A stretch of DNA of 46,115 nt from a virus. Shown in pieces: positions 14,771-24,028 of this stretch. The DNA is taken from positions 1 to 46,115 of the IMG/VR virus record IMGVR_UViG_3300047585_000016. One strand, written 5' to 3'. The notes beneath the pieces were generated by a model that was not told where the DNA came from, did no database searches, and was given only the letters and a program-made list of their open reading frames with translations. The stretch's first letter is position 1, and the number at the start of each line of letters is the position of its first letter. The position numbers and the translations under genes are program-made.

Positions 14771-15841
14771 ATGCCATTTACAGCAGAACAGCTCGCTTAC
14801 GCTGGTAATGCGGCTATCAATTATTTCCTAAGAAACGACCCGATCGATCAGGTCAATATCGCGAGGCCGCTGATCAAAAAGTTGATGGAAGAAAAAAAGC
14901 CTTATATTGGTGGACTCCAGTATGTGGTAGAACAATTAAGGTACTCCAACGACTCAAATTTCCAGTCCTACTTCGGCGACACGCAGGTCACTTACAACCG
15001 TAAGCGCACCCTGCAACAGGCCAAGTACACGTGGGGCAGCTTCCACGACGGCTTCGGTCTGAACGAAGACGAACTGACTCAGAACGGCATCGTGATGACG
15101 GACGACAAGTCCAGCGTCCCGAGCGAAGCCGAGAAGGTCCAGTTGACGAATCTTCTCCAGGAGAACAGCGAGACCTTGAAGCTGGGCTTCCAAGAGAACT
15201 TTGACTACATGCTCCACTTGGACGGCACGCAGTCAACGACCAACATCCCCGGCCTGGACCTTCTGGTCTCGACCGTCCCGACGACCTCGCAGGTTGTGGG
15301 CGGACTCGACCAGTCGATCTATACGTGGTGGCAGAATACGTCGATTACCGGCATCAGCACGAGCACCGCCGGCAACCTTACGCAGCAGATGGAAATCGCG
15401 TGGCGCGATTGCACCCGATACGGTGGAATGGCCCCGAATTACATCCTGGTTGGCGAACTCTTCCTCGATGCGTACCGCCTCGATGCGAAGAACACCATCA
15501 ACCGCACTGTGTACATGAAGGACGATGCGAAACCGACCGATCTCGATGGCGCAGTCGGCGAGGGCATCCGCACCGGAATGTACTTCAAGAACGTCGAAAT
15601 CATCTGGGACCCGGTAATGACGGTCCTCGATGGTCTATACAGCCCGACGATTCCTTGGGAAAAGCGTTGCTACTTCCTGAACACGAAGTTCCTGAAGCTG
15701 CGCCCGATCCAGGGTCATTGGATGATCAATCGCACGCCGCCGCGGGTGTACGATCGTTATGTCCATTACTTCGCACTGACTGCGAAAGCGGCACTCACCA
15801 CGGGCAAGCGCAATGCGCACGCCGTGTTGAGCATCCAGTAA
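14771..15841 (+). CDS. Major capsid protein
   Basis: 356 residues. The start at ATG 14771 has AGGAG 10 bases upstream; an in-frame ATG at 14717 has none. Composition and layout fit an HK97-fold coat protein of podovirus type: an N-terminal helix (EQLAYAGNAAINYFLRNDP), a long extended arm region rich in Thr and Tyr (VTYNRKRTLQQAKYTWG), and a C-terminal beta segment (FLNTKFLKLRPIQGHWM). Position after scaffold and staple-like gene supports this. No large decoration insert is seen. Confidence 0.85.
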   Translation: MPFTAEQLAYAGNAAINYFLRNDPIDQVNIARPLIKKLMEEKKPYIGGLQYVVEQLRYSNDSNFQSYFGDTQVTYNRKRTLQQAKYTWGSFHDGFGLNEDELTQNGIVMTDDKSSVPSEAEKVQLTNLLQENSETLKLGFQENFDYMLHLDGTQSTTNIPGLDLLVSTVPTTSQVVGGLDQSIYTWWQNTSITGISTSTAGNLTQQMEIAWRDCTRYGGMAPNYILVGELFLDAYRLDAKNTINRTVYMKDDAKPTDLDGAVGEGIRTGMYFKNVEIIWDPVMTVLDGLYSPTIPWEKRCYFLNTKFLKLRPIQGHWMINRTPPRVYDRYVHYFALTAKAALTTGKRNAHAVLSIQ

Positions 15842-15868
15842 TCGTCACAAGGAATAGAGGAAACCAAC

Positions 15869-16558
15869 ATGCAAGTTCTACTCGTTACAGGCGCCGCGAC
15901 CATCACCACGTCGCTCGCTATTTATCTGCCTTATGACAAGGCGCCAGTGCCGTTCGGCGATCCGCTCGCCGCGTCACTGACGGCCGCAACGCCGACCGTC
16001 ATCACCGTGCCGGGCTACTCGCCCAAGGGCGGCGATTCGGTCTCGATCTCGGTCGCTGGTACTTCGGGCTTCCTGACCACGCTGGCCGGACTCACGTCCA
16101 TCAGCTTGCAGTTGGCAACGACGTACTACGTGATCGGTACTTCGATCACGGCAGTCGGCGCGTTCGAAATCACCACGACAGTCGGCGGAGTTGCTCCGGC
16201 CACGGCAGAGGCGTCCATCACGACCTTGGGTCAGCTCGGCGGACAGCCGTTCGTCCACTTGCTGAGCAATCAGAAAGATGGGACGACCCTGCCGTTCAAG
16301 CCGAGTAACACCGTCATTGCTTGGAATGGTGGTCTGACCACTGCTCTGAACAACAGCGGCAGCCCGGTTGTGAACCTGTACGGCTCGGCCGATCTCAACA
16401 CCACGCTGGCCACCGGCACGTATGGCGCGCCCCTCGGGCCTGCCTCATGGGTGTTGATCACGACCTTGTCGCCAGGTGCTCCGGTTCCGGTCACGTTGCA
16501 GTACGATTGGCTGTGCGCGGCGGGTTCGACGGCTCAGGCGATTCTATTGCAGAATTGA
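15869..16558 (+). CDS. Probable capsid decoration or minor head protein
   Basis: 229 residues, almost all beta-type with many Thr, Ser and Gly and few charges (SVSISVAGTSGFLTTLAG). GAGGA lies upstream of ATG 15869. Directly follows the capsid gene, the usual place for a decoration protein that binds the outside of the shell. No motif allows a firm call. Confidence 0.55.
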   Translation: MQVLLVTGAATITTSLAIYLPYDKAPVPFGDPLAASLTAATPTVITVPGYSPKGGDSVSISVAGTSGFLTTLAGLTSISLQLATTYYVIGTSITAVGAFEITTTVGGVAPATAEASITTLGQLGGQPFVHLLSNQKDGTTLPFKPSNTVIAWNGGLTTALNNSGSPVVNLYGSADLNTTLATGTYGAPLGPASWVLITTLSPGAPVPVTLQYDWLCAAGSTAQAILLQN

Positions 16559-16588
16559 TTTTTCAACGACAACTCGCAGGAGGCCCCC

Positions 16589-16978
16589 ATGCGATACGAG
16601 AGAGTGAAAGTACAGCGTGACACCAATACGGTGCACAACATAGCGATAGCGCCTTGGGAGATTCCCGTTCTCGAATACATATTCGAGGACGGGAACATCG
16701 AGCGGCTTGAAGAGTACGAGCTAGTGGAGAAGGACTATCCTTCCGCAGCCAAGGAACTCGACCGCTTAGTCCGTTGTTACGGATCAGATCCCAAGTCGGG
16801 CGTGCCTTATGCCAATTCGGTGTATGGCAACGCGCGGGCCGGCGAGCGTTCGCTGGCGAAGTTGATCGAGGAAGCGAAGAGTGAGGACGAAGCCGCGTCC
16901 AAAGAGAAGGTGCCCGCCCCGGCGGCTGTCTCTAAGCGCGGTCGGCAGTCTAAGGATGCCGATAGTCTGCTAAGTTGA
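16589..16978 (+). CDS. Conserved hypothetical head-module protein (129 aa)
   Basis: AGGAGG precedes ATG 16589. The N-terminal 90 residues (VHNIAIAPWEIPVLEYIFEDGNI ... YGNARAGERSLAKLI) form a compact alpha-beta domain; I recall similar proteins in podovirus head modules. The C-terminus is charged and disordered (ASKEKVPAPAAVSKRGR). An intrinsic terminator follows it. Confidence 0.6.
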   Translation: MRYERVKVQRDTNTVHNIAIAPWEIPVLEYIFEDGNIERLEEYELVEKDYPSAAKELDRLVRCYGSDPKSGVPYANSVYGNARAGERSLAKLIEEAKSEDEAASKEKVPAPAAVSKRGRQSKDADSLLS

Positions 16979-17014
16979 GTGGGGGCTCCTATCGGCTGAT
17001 ACCCGGTAGGTTTG

Positions 17015-17046
17015 AGGCCCCTGGGTGCAAGCTCAGGGGCCTTTTT
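17015..17046 (+). terminator. Intrinsic terminator after the capsid genes
   Basis: A nine-base perfect stem (aggcccctg at 17015-17023 with caggggcct at 17034-17042), a 10-base loop and a T-run (ttttt 17042-17046). It lies 37 bases after the stop of the 129-residue gene and just before the ribosome site of the adaptor gene. It would reduce read-through from capsid to tail genes and so set their ratio. Confidence 0.85.
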
Positions 17047-17062
17047 ATTAGGAGATAGGTAA

Positions 17063-18337
17063 ATGACTGTTGTGCTCGGCGGCCAGGGTGATATCACTGA
17101 CCCGGAAGCGTGGCAAGATGCTGCGGGCAATGTCCCGCCGGCCGTCTACAGCAACGTACCGTACAACGTCAACTATCCGTTGAACGGAGACGGCCGATAC
17201 TGGTTTCAGACCAACGCCTATTCGGTCGATGCGAGCGGACCGATTACCTTTATAGGAAATCCGCTATACATCTCGACATTCGACAGCGTCAACCTGCAAT
17301 GGAGCATTGTCCAAGCGGCGAATGACGGTAGCACGCCGCTACTTGCGTACCTGACGAGCGGCGCCGCGTGGACTACGGTCACGCTGACGAGTGCCGGCAC
17401 GCAGTTGGGTGGCCTTCAGAATGGACAAATCATCGTCCCGCTGAACACGCTTGCTACGACGTCAGTGTTCGAAGTTCAGGTTTACTCGTCGGGCGGCATC
17501 TCTAGCGCTTCGGCGCTCAAATATGAGATAGCACTAGCTATCACGCGAAATGTAAACGAGGGGTTGTCATTTGATAACCCGAATCCGTTTGATGCGATCA
17601 ATTACAACGGCGCCGTAGCCGACACTGTTGTACCGACTTCCACACTCGCGGCATTGCGCTCGCGCATCATGATACGCTTAGGGTTCTCGAACCAAGCGGC
17701 TAATCCGCCGCCCGGCATGGCCGCGCTCGTGAACGATTTCCTCCAAAGCGCGCAGACCTTCCTGTATAAACGTTATCTGCAACTTCACACGAAGCGCCTG
17801 TTCCGCTGGAAGGTCAACCCCGGACAGCGCTGGTATTCTCTCAAGGACAATGATGAGAACGTGCTTGAAGGCGTGACGATGGATCCGATGAAATGCGTCG
17901 AGTGGGTCGGCATTCAGGATACGCGCAACGTCTGGTATCCCATGATCCAAGGCATACCGCCGCAACTCTACACTATGATAACGAAGCCGTGGCGCCCGGC
18001 GCGGTACGAGATCAAGAACGCGATCGAGATTTATCCTGCGCCTGATCAAACCTATTGGTTGTGGATGAAGGGGCATTTTGGTTTGATGTCGTTCACGTTG
18101 GACACGAATTCGACTACGATTGACAGTGAGCTAATATTCCTGCATGCGCTCGCAAACGCCAAAGCACACTACGGGCAGGCGGACGCGAACAACGTCGAAG
18201 CTCAGGCTAATGCCTACCGTGCTGAACTCATCGCAGCAACGCACCAGACGGCGCACTACTTGCCCGGCACGATCGCTGTGCCGCCAGCCGTGCGGCCGAC
18301 GCTCGTCCAGTTCGATATACAGGGCGGCGGGTCGTGA
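17063..18337 (+). CDS. Head-to-tail adaptor (tail tubular A-like) protein
   Basis: 424 residues; AGGAG lies 9 bases before ATG 17063. The N-terminal 175 residues are beta-rich and look like an added domain (WFQTNAYSVDASGPITFIG). From about 190 the sequence has LRSRIMIRLGF, PGMAALVNDFLQSAQTFLYKRY and LFRWKV, the helical pattern of podovirus adaptor proteins that bind under the portal. The usual adaptor is about 200-250 residues, so the N-terminal addition is notable. Stop overlaps the nozzle GTG (GTGA). Confidence 0.7.
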   Translation: MTVVLGGQGDITDPEAWQDAAGNVPPAVYSNVPYNVNYPLNGDGRYWFQTNAYSVDASGPITFIGNPLYISTFDSVNLQWSIVQAANDGSTPLLAYLTSGAAWTTVTLTSAGTQLGGLQNGQIIVPLNTLATTSVFEVQVYSSGGISSASALKYEIALAITRNVNEGLSFDNPNPFDAINYNGAVADTVVPTSTLAALRSRIMIRLGFSNQAANPPPGMAALVNDFLQSAQTFLYKRYLQLHTKRLFRWKVNPGQRWYSLKDNDENVLEGVTMDPMKCVEWVGIQDTRNVWYPMIQGIPPQLYTMITKPWRPARYEIKNAIEIYPAPDQTYWLWMKGHFGLMSFTLDTNSTTIDSELIFLHALANAKAHYGQADANNVEAQANAYRAELIAATHQTAHYLPGTIAVPPAVRPTLVQFDIQGGGS

Positions 18338-21300
18338 GACCGTACCCGCTGACGGTCCTCAATGGCGGCATTAACCGGCAGCGCATCAAGGGTGGCGCAT
18401 CCGCAGCGCAACTCTATGACTTGACGAACGCTTTCATCACGAATGCGGGTTCGATCGTACCCAGAGATGGCACGCTACGTTACGCGACGCTCGATACTAC
18501 GACCGTAGGTTTGGCCGCTTCTGATGGCATTTTTTATATTTTCTCAAGCCAATTTTCTACCGCTACGCCCGCCGGCTTTGAACTTATCGTGCTGCAAGAC
18601 CCAACCAATCCAGCCGCCGCGGTCGAGAAGATATGGTTTGCGAAGCCTTTCCTCGGATTTGAGTATGTTGTTGCGGAATTCTCAGACGGCTTAGTGTTCC
18701 ACTATTGGCTTCAGAATGACGGCACGTGGACAAGCAGCACTGTATACACGAGCGCTAGTATCGTGTTACCTCCAGTCGCCAACGGTTTGGCGTACCAAGG
18801 TGTGCGCGATTTCCCAACCCAGCCCTTGTGGACGCCTGAGACGGTCATCACTTCGGGACAATACGTTGAACCTAACTCGCCGACAGGTTTCGCATATCAA
18901 GCGGTGGCCGTCGCCGGTTCGCCGTCCCATACCGGCCAAACTGAACCTGTATGGCCGATCACGTCGGGCGCCATCATTCAGGAATTCGGCGACTTCGATG
19001 AATCCTCGTCGGATTCCGGAGGATTCGATCCCTACACAACGGCATCACCACTATCAACATCCTTAACTGATCGCTACGGAGATTCGGCAACGATTGCCAA
19101 TGCCGGCGTATATGTAACAGGCAACGCGACGCTATCCACTCTCGTGTTAGCCTCGACCAAGATCAAGACATGGACCGCGGGCACGACGCAGGTACCCGGA
19201 TCGGTTGTCGTGCCGACAACGAATCAGGGCGCGTTCACAAATGCCATATCAGACGGCGATTTTTCCGCCGGCACAGGTTGGACATTTTCGGATGTCGGCG
19301 GCGCAGGAGAATGGGCTTTCGGCACAGGCCGCCCCTATGTGGGCCTTGACGATATAGAAATAGTTGGCGGCACGAGCTTGGGTAGCGACGGCGCGTACGC
19401 CACAATGGCAACTGGATCTGCCGTCAAGGCAGGCACGAGTGTCACCACTACTGCATATCTCGATCCTAATAACTCGGGCGCAGCCCTAGAACTGTGGGTG
19501 CAGCTAAATTGGTACAATTCTGCATATACGCTACTCAGTTTCACGCGCAGTGCTGCCGCTGAAGGCGGCGGATATCGACCGGTCAGCGTGACTGGTGTTG
19601 CGCCTGCCAGCGCCGCATTTGTCGCCGTAGCCATACGTGCAGGTTCCGGCACGACGAGCCGAAACACAGGGTATGCTGGACTTGTCTCCTGGAGTTTGGA
19701 ACAGCCGGCAGCCATCACGAATTTTATATTCGAAGCTGTACAGCCAGCGGCCGGCATCACATCGGCTACCGAACCCACATGGCCGACTGTACTTGGCAAT
19801 ACTGTCCTTGACGGCACGGTGACGTGGGAGGCTATCGGCACATCGATCATCACGTGGGAGGCTATCCCACTCATGATGTCCGGACTAACAACGCCATCGT
19901 TTCCGACCACGATCGGGAATACAGTCCACGATTACAGCACATTCTCGAATATTAACGGCCACATCACCACTACCAGTATGAGCTGGCAGGCGACCAGCCG
20001 GCAGGTGATCGATACGGGCGATCCCAATACAGTCGCGGTGACAATTGGCGCTTCGCACGTATTTGCAGGCGATAACGATATTGTTGCCTATTCCGCCGCA
20101 GTGAACCCGATCGATTGGTCAAGTACGAACAACGCTGGGTATCTCCCGACAGGATTGAACAATTACGGCGATAACCCCGTCACGGCTCTTGCGCTCTACC
20201 GCGGCAACCTCATCGTGTTCAATGCGGGGGGCTACCAGATGTGGCAGATAGATCCCGATCCGCAGAACATGGCATTCCTCGATGCCCAACCGGTCGGCTG
20301 CATCTGGACACGAAGCTGCCAGTCCGTCGCGAACGATCTCATTTTCCTTACGGAAGTCGGAGTACGCAACCTGGGCACTATCGGCGCGACTGCGAATATG
20401 GCAATCGGTAATACAGGCCAACCTGTCGACCCTCTCATCCTAGCGCAAATAGAGGGGACTACAACGACAAGCGGCTTTCCGTTTGATCCCTATTTCTCAA
20501 GCGTTTCACTGCTTTTGTTCAACGGGGCTTCAGCCATAGTAGATCAATCAAGCAATAATCAAACAATTGCATCTAACGTTGGCCCAGTCACCATATCGAC
20601 ATCCACAACATTGTACGGTCCTACGGCGAAATTCAATGGCGCCAACTATGGATATATGACGTTTTCGATTACTACAGCTTCCCCGAATGATATCGGGACT
20701 GGCGATTTTACTCTTGAAGGATGGCTTAACTTTCCTTCACAGGCCGCCAGTAACGGAGAGGCATATATTGTTAATTTCAACAATGTAGGAGCAAGCAACA
20801 CATTCACGTTGTACGTGACCAACGGGGCAACGCCTTTTTTAGAATTTGCAACTAATAGTCACTATATTTCAACAAATTCAGGATTTGCTCTCAATACGTG
20901 GTTCGCTTTCGCCATTGTAGCTTCCGGGGCCACGATGGCGATGTATTTGAACGGAAACTATGTAGCGGCGGCCCCGACAGGAGCAAGATCGACATTTGGC
21001 CCCGGCACTCTCACGCTTGGTGGATTTGTGACGCAACCAACCTATTATCCCTACAATGGATATATGGCGGATTTGCGCATTACGAAAGGAATAGCACGGT
21101 ACTCCATCACGACGGGCAGTTCGTATACCCCGAACACATCTAATTTTTACGCAATAACCACAACAACCTACGATCCGTTCACCATCTATTATCCCGGCCG
21201 TGGTCAGTATTGGCTGATCTTTGGCCCGCAAGTATTCGTGCTGACGATCAACGGTTTGCAAGGCACAAAATCGTGGTCGCGGTATATCTTCCCGCAAGCC

Positions 21301-21774
21301 ATAACGGACGCCACATTAAACTCCGGTTCACTGTTCCTGCGCACGACAGGTAATACCATATGGCAGGTAATCACGACCGCAGGCGTTGACGATGTAAATA
21401 TGACAACGATGGGTACGGACATCATCAGCACCATCCAGTGGCCCTATCTAGACATGGGTCTTCTCGGAATGGATAAAATGCTGATTGGTGTTGACCTTGT
21501 GGGCGATGGATCGACAACGATACAGATTGGGTACAACCAAACAGATAAATCTTCGTTCTCAGACAGTTCATATTTCACAACTTCAACCAGTGTTACGGCG
21601 CCATATTTCGTCGCGATCGACGACACGGTGCCCGGCACGCCGCTACCGATCCCGATTAACGCGCCGAGCTACTCACTGGTGCTTACATTCGACGGTGGTA
21701 CCATCACCACGCCGAATGCATGGACGTGGGAAGCGGCCAACTTCTACCTCGCCCCTTCTGGCGGTGCGAAATGA
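18334..21774 (+). CDS. Tail nozzle (tail tubular B-like) protein with two lectin-like insertions
   Basis: 1146 residues from GTG 18334. The N-terminus (LNGGINRQRIKGGASAAQLYDLTNAF) and the IVFNAGGYQMWQIDPDP and VGCIWTRSCQSVANDLIFL segments fit nozzle proteins, whose typical length is about 500-800. Residues about 300-459 (ISDGDFSAGTGW ... ALELWVQLNWYN) resemble a family 4/9 carbohydrate-binding jelly roll. Residues about 717-945 (FTLEGWLNF ... TMAMYLNGNYV ... YNGYMADLRITKGIARY) are a LamG/concanavalin-type domain, and its DNA looks richer in A+T than its surroundings. It forms the tail tube exit; the extra domains probably bind surface sugars. Confidence 0.8.
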   Translation: MRPYPLTVLNGGINRQRIKGGASAAQLYDLTNAFITNAGSIVPRDGTLRYATLDTTTVGLAASDGIFYIFSSQFSTATPAGFELIVLQDPTNPAAAVEKIWFAKPFLGFEYVVAEFSDGLVFHYWLQNDGTWTSSTVYTSASIVLPPVANGLAYQGVRDFPTQPLWTPETVITSGQYVEPNSPTGFAYQAVAVAGSPSHTGQTEPVWPITSGAIIQEFGDFDESSSDSGGFDPYTTASPLSTSLTDRYGDSATIANAGVYVTGNATLSTLVLASTKIKTWTAGTTQVPGSVVVPTTNQGAFTNAISDGDFSAGTGWTFSDVGGAGEWAFGTGRPYVGLDDIEIVGGTSLGSDGAYATMATGSAVKAGTSVTTTAYLDPNNSGAALELWVQLNWYNSAYTLLSFTRSAAAEGGGYRPVSVTGVAPASAAFVAVAIRAGSGTTSRNTGYAGLVSWSLEQPAAITNFIFEAVQPAAGITSATEPTWPTVLGNTVLDGTVTWEAIGTSIITWEAIPLMMSGLTTPSFPTTIGNTVHDYSTFSNINGHITTTSMSWQATSRQVIDTGDPNTVAVTIGASHVFAGDNDIVAYSAAVNPIDWSSTNNAGYLPTGLNNYGDNPVTALALYRGNLIVFNAGGYQMWQIDPDPQNMAFLDAQPVGCIWTRSCQSVANDLIFLTEVGVRNLGTIGATANMAIGNTGQPVDPLILAQIEGTTTTSGFPFDPYFSSVSLLLFNGASAIVDQSSNNQTIASNVGPVTISTSTTLYGPTAKFNGANYGYMTFSITTASPNDIGTGDFTLEGWLNFPSQAASNGEAYIVNFNNVGASNTFTLYVTNGATPFLEFATNSHYISTNSGFALNTWFAFAIVASGATMAMYLNGNYVAAAPTGARSTFGPGTLTLGGFVTQPTYYPYNGYMADLRITKGIARYSITTGSSYTPNTSNFYAITTTTYDPFTIYYPGRGQYWLIFGPQVFVLTINGLQGTKSWSRYIFPQAITDATLNSGSLFLRTTGNTIWQVITTAGVDDVNMTTMGTDIISTIQWPYLDMGLLGMDKMLIGVDLVGDGSTTIQIGYNQTDKSSFSDSSYFTTSTSVTAPYFVAIDDTVPGTPLPIPINAPSYSLVLTFDGGTITTPNAWTWEAANFYLAPSGGAK

Positions 21775-22247
21775 TAAAAATATATAGTGATCCGACCATG
21801 CTTGACTTTGTGAGGGTATGCCTTCAAATGCCGCAGGATGAGCGCGACCAAATAGAGGCTTTCACGGGTGTGCCATATGATGTGGACAGCACCGCAGTAA
21901 ACAACTTCCTGGCCACTGGTCCGAAAATTGTCCTCAAGGTGGACGATTCACCTATCTGCATCGGTGGGTTCATTCAGCAGCGCCCCGGCGTCTATCGCGA
22001 TTTCATGATCAATACGCCCGCATCATTCAGCAAAGAGCACTGGTTCGAGGTGACGCGCATCTCGCGCCGCTTCATGGATCACGTCTTGCACAATGGCGCC
22101 CACCGCGTGGAGTGCATCTGCTTAGCGAGCCGAGAAGAGCGGAACTCGCGCTGGTACAAGATATTAGGGTACAATCGGGAGGCCACACTCTACGGATACT
22201 GCGCCAGCGGCGCAGATGCTGTTCTTTTTTCGAGGGTGCGACACTAA
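21771..22247 (+). CDS. GNAT-like internal virion protein
   Basis: 158 residues. Start at ATG 21771 in an ATGA overlap with the nozzle gene. The plan (IVLKVDDSPICIGGFIQQRPGVYRDFMI ... RRFMDHVLHNGAHRVECICLASREERNSRWYKILGYNRE) fits an acetyltransferase (GNAT) fold: GF strand, helix, and a WYKILGY end. A GNAT-like protein occupies this place in T7-like phages, where it serves virion assembly. Catalytic activity is uncertain. Confidence 0.65.
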   Translation: MIKIYSDPTMLDFVRVCLQMPQDERDQIEAFTGVPYDVDSTAVNNFLATGPKIVLKVDDSPICIGGFIQQRPGVYRDFMINTPASFSKEHWFEVTRISRRFMDHVLHNGAHRVECICLASREERNSRWYKILGYNREATLYGYCASGADAVLFSRVRH

Positions 22248-22831
22248 TGGGTACCGGATCAAGCGCCGCCAATGCGGCTAATGTAGCAAACGCAGCACAG
22301 CAGGCGCAGATTCAAAATTCTGTCAATCAGATCAATGCTGCGTATTCGAATCCTAATCGGACGAATCAGTATGCGGCGTACAATAAGAATCTGTCGAACT
22401 ACTATACTGGGCAGGTCAACGACCAGGAGGCAACCAACGCGCGCAACTTGAAGTTTGCCATGGCGCGAAGCGGCATCACTGGTGGCTCGGCCGCCGTAGA
22501 TTCCAACACGCAACTCCAGAAGGATTACACGCAAGGATTGCTCCAGGCATCTCAGCAGGCGACGGCCGGTACATCCGCGCTTGAACAGGCAGATGTCAAC
22601 GCGAAAAATCAAATGATCAGTATGGCGCAGGCCGGTGGTTCCATTGGCAACATACCGGGGCAGGTCGCATCACAACAGCAGACATCGCTCGGCGCGGCGC
22701 AGAACTACGGTAACGCGAACGCCGTCAACAACCTGTTTGCAGGAACGCAGGGCATAGTCAATAATGAAGCGACTAACGCGGCAATGCGCAAATCTCAAAC
22801 CACGCCATTTGGCAGTCTATACGGGTCATAG
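22247..22831 (+). CDS. Internal virion (ejection) protein candidate, 194 aa
   Basis: Start at ATG 22247 (TAATG overlap). Rich in Ala, Asn and Gln (NAANVANAAQQAQIQNSVNQ), helical with a flexible glycine-rich tail. Low-charge helical proteins after the nozzle gene are typical of proteins ejected into the host with the DNA. The call rests on composition and position. Confidence 0.6.
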   Translation: MGTGSSAANAANVANAAQQAQIQNSVNQINAAYSNPNRTNQYAAYNKNLSNYYTGQVNDQEATNARNLKFAMARSGITGGSAAVDSNTQLQKDYTQGLLQASQQATAGTSALEQADVNAKNQMISMAQAGGSIGNIPGQVASQQQTSLGAAQNYGNANAVNNLFAGTQGIVNNEATNAAMRKSQTTPFGSLYGS

Positions 22832-22833
22832 TT

Positions 22834-23103
22834 ATGGGTAGCTTTTTCAGCAAGATTGGCATTGGATCTCATCCGGGAAGTTTCCTAAGTCCGGAGAACG
22901 TCCCCGGCTCGCCGTTCTATCGCAGACCCGGCACGCCTCCCGGTACGTCAGGCCCATACTCGGGCGTCGCCCCATCGTTAGCCGGCGCAAATGCGGGCTA
23001 TGGAGGCGCTGTGCAGCCGGGCGCGAATCCGTACGCTGCGGCATCGGCCGTGAACCCTTATGCCTATGCAGCGTCGCAAGCCACCAAGACGACAGGATCG
23101 TAA
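22834..23103 (+). CDS. Small virion-module protein (89 aa)
   Basis: Gly, Pro, Ala and Tyr-rich, low-complexity protein (GTPPGTSGPYSGVAPSLAGANAGYG) two bases after the previous stop. Likely disordered; probably a minor internal or tail component. Confidence 0.55.
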   Translation: MGSFFSKIGIGSHPGSFLSPENVPGSPFYRRPGTPPGTSGPYSGVAPSLAGANAGYGGAVQPGANPYAAASAVNPYAYAASQATKTTGS

Positions 23104-23104
23104 A

Positions 23105-23329
23105 ATGGGCACTTCATTCTTCAAAGCGAACGTGCAAAAAGCTCCGCAATTGGGCGGAGGCTCCCAGAACATGGAGGCACGCGCCATTGGATCGTCCACA
23201 TATGCAGGGAAGGGCGCAGCGATCGGTGCACAGAAGGATATAGGCGCAGCGATGGGCATCAACAAGGCCGGATACAAAGGGCCTTTGAAGGGGACCGCAG
23301 CGTACGCTCCGGGCCCTAAGAAGACATAG
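23105..23329 (+). CDS. Small virion-module protein (74 aa)
   Basis: Start at ATG 23105, one base after the preceding stop; a longer in-frame extension is antisense noise from the neighbour. Glycine- and alanine-rich basic protein (KGAAIGAQKDIGAAMGINKAGYKG). No family recognised. Confidence 0.55.
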   Translation: MGTSFFKANVQKAPQLGGGSQNMEARAIGSSTYAGKGAAIGAQKDIGAAMGINKAGYKGPLKGTAAYAPGPKKT

Positions 23330-23331
23330 TC

Positions 23332-24024
23332 ATGGGAACTGAAGAGTTTTGGATACCGGCGGTAATGGCGGCGGTCAGCGCGGCGGGCTCGGCTGTCAAC
23401 AGCAACAACGCCAACCAGCGCAGTCAAAACGCTGAAGTGCAGGCCCAAGACAACCAGAACATGTTCCGCAATCAAGCGAACAACTTGGTCAAGCAACAGA
23501 CGCAGAAGATTGCGACCAGTGATCCGGATGCGATCGCCAATCAAGAGAAGGGCAATTTCGTTAACACGCTCCGGCAGAACGTCGGCGGCAACACTGGCAA
23601 TACTAGCACGGATCCGACCAATTTCGGCGCGCCTACTTCCGCATTAGGTCCTACAGCAGGCGCAAGTTCTAGGTACAAGAGCGGCTCGACGGCCGCCGCC
23701 GAGCAGACGCAGCAATATGGCAATACGTACGCCGGCGATGAGAGTGCAGTAGATGCGGCTGTGCGTCAGCGTCAGAACGAAGGTTTGCAGATGCAGACGC
23801 TAGCTACGAACTTGAACGGCATCAATCAGCAGTCGTATTCGCAAGGCTTTGTCGATCAGTTACGAGCGAAAGCCGCCGGCGTTCAAAGCCCATGGGCATC
23901 ACTCTTCTCCGGCGTGCTTGGCGGTGCTGCGCAGAGCGCCGCGAAGAATGGTTGGTTCACGCCTGGCCCCTCTAGCACCGCAGGTACTGCCGCGCTGCAA
24001 CAGCTTCCCGGCGATAACGGATAA
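23332..24024 (+). CDS. Internal virion (ejection) protein candidate, 230 aa
   Basis: A hydrophobic alanine-rich start (FWIPAVMAAVSAAGSAVNSNNANQ) is followed by long Gln-Asn-rich helices. This resembles ejection proteins that cross or line the membrane channel for DNA entry. It sits in a row of similar proteins (22247-27042). Confidence 0.6.
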   Translation: MGTEEFWIPAVMAAVSAAGSAVNSNNANQRSQNAEVQAQDNQNMFRNQANNLVKQQTQKIATSDPDAIANQEKGNFVNTLRQNVGGNTGNTSTDPTNFGAPTSALGPTAGASSRYKSGSTAAAEQTQQYGNTYAGDESAVDAAVRQRQNEGLQMQTLATNLNGINQQSYSQGFVDQLRAKAAGVQSPWASLFSGVLGGAAQSAAKNGWFTPGPSSTAGTAALQQLPGDNG

Positions 24025-24028
24025 AATC

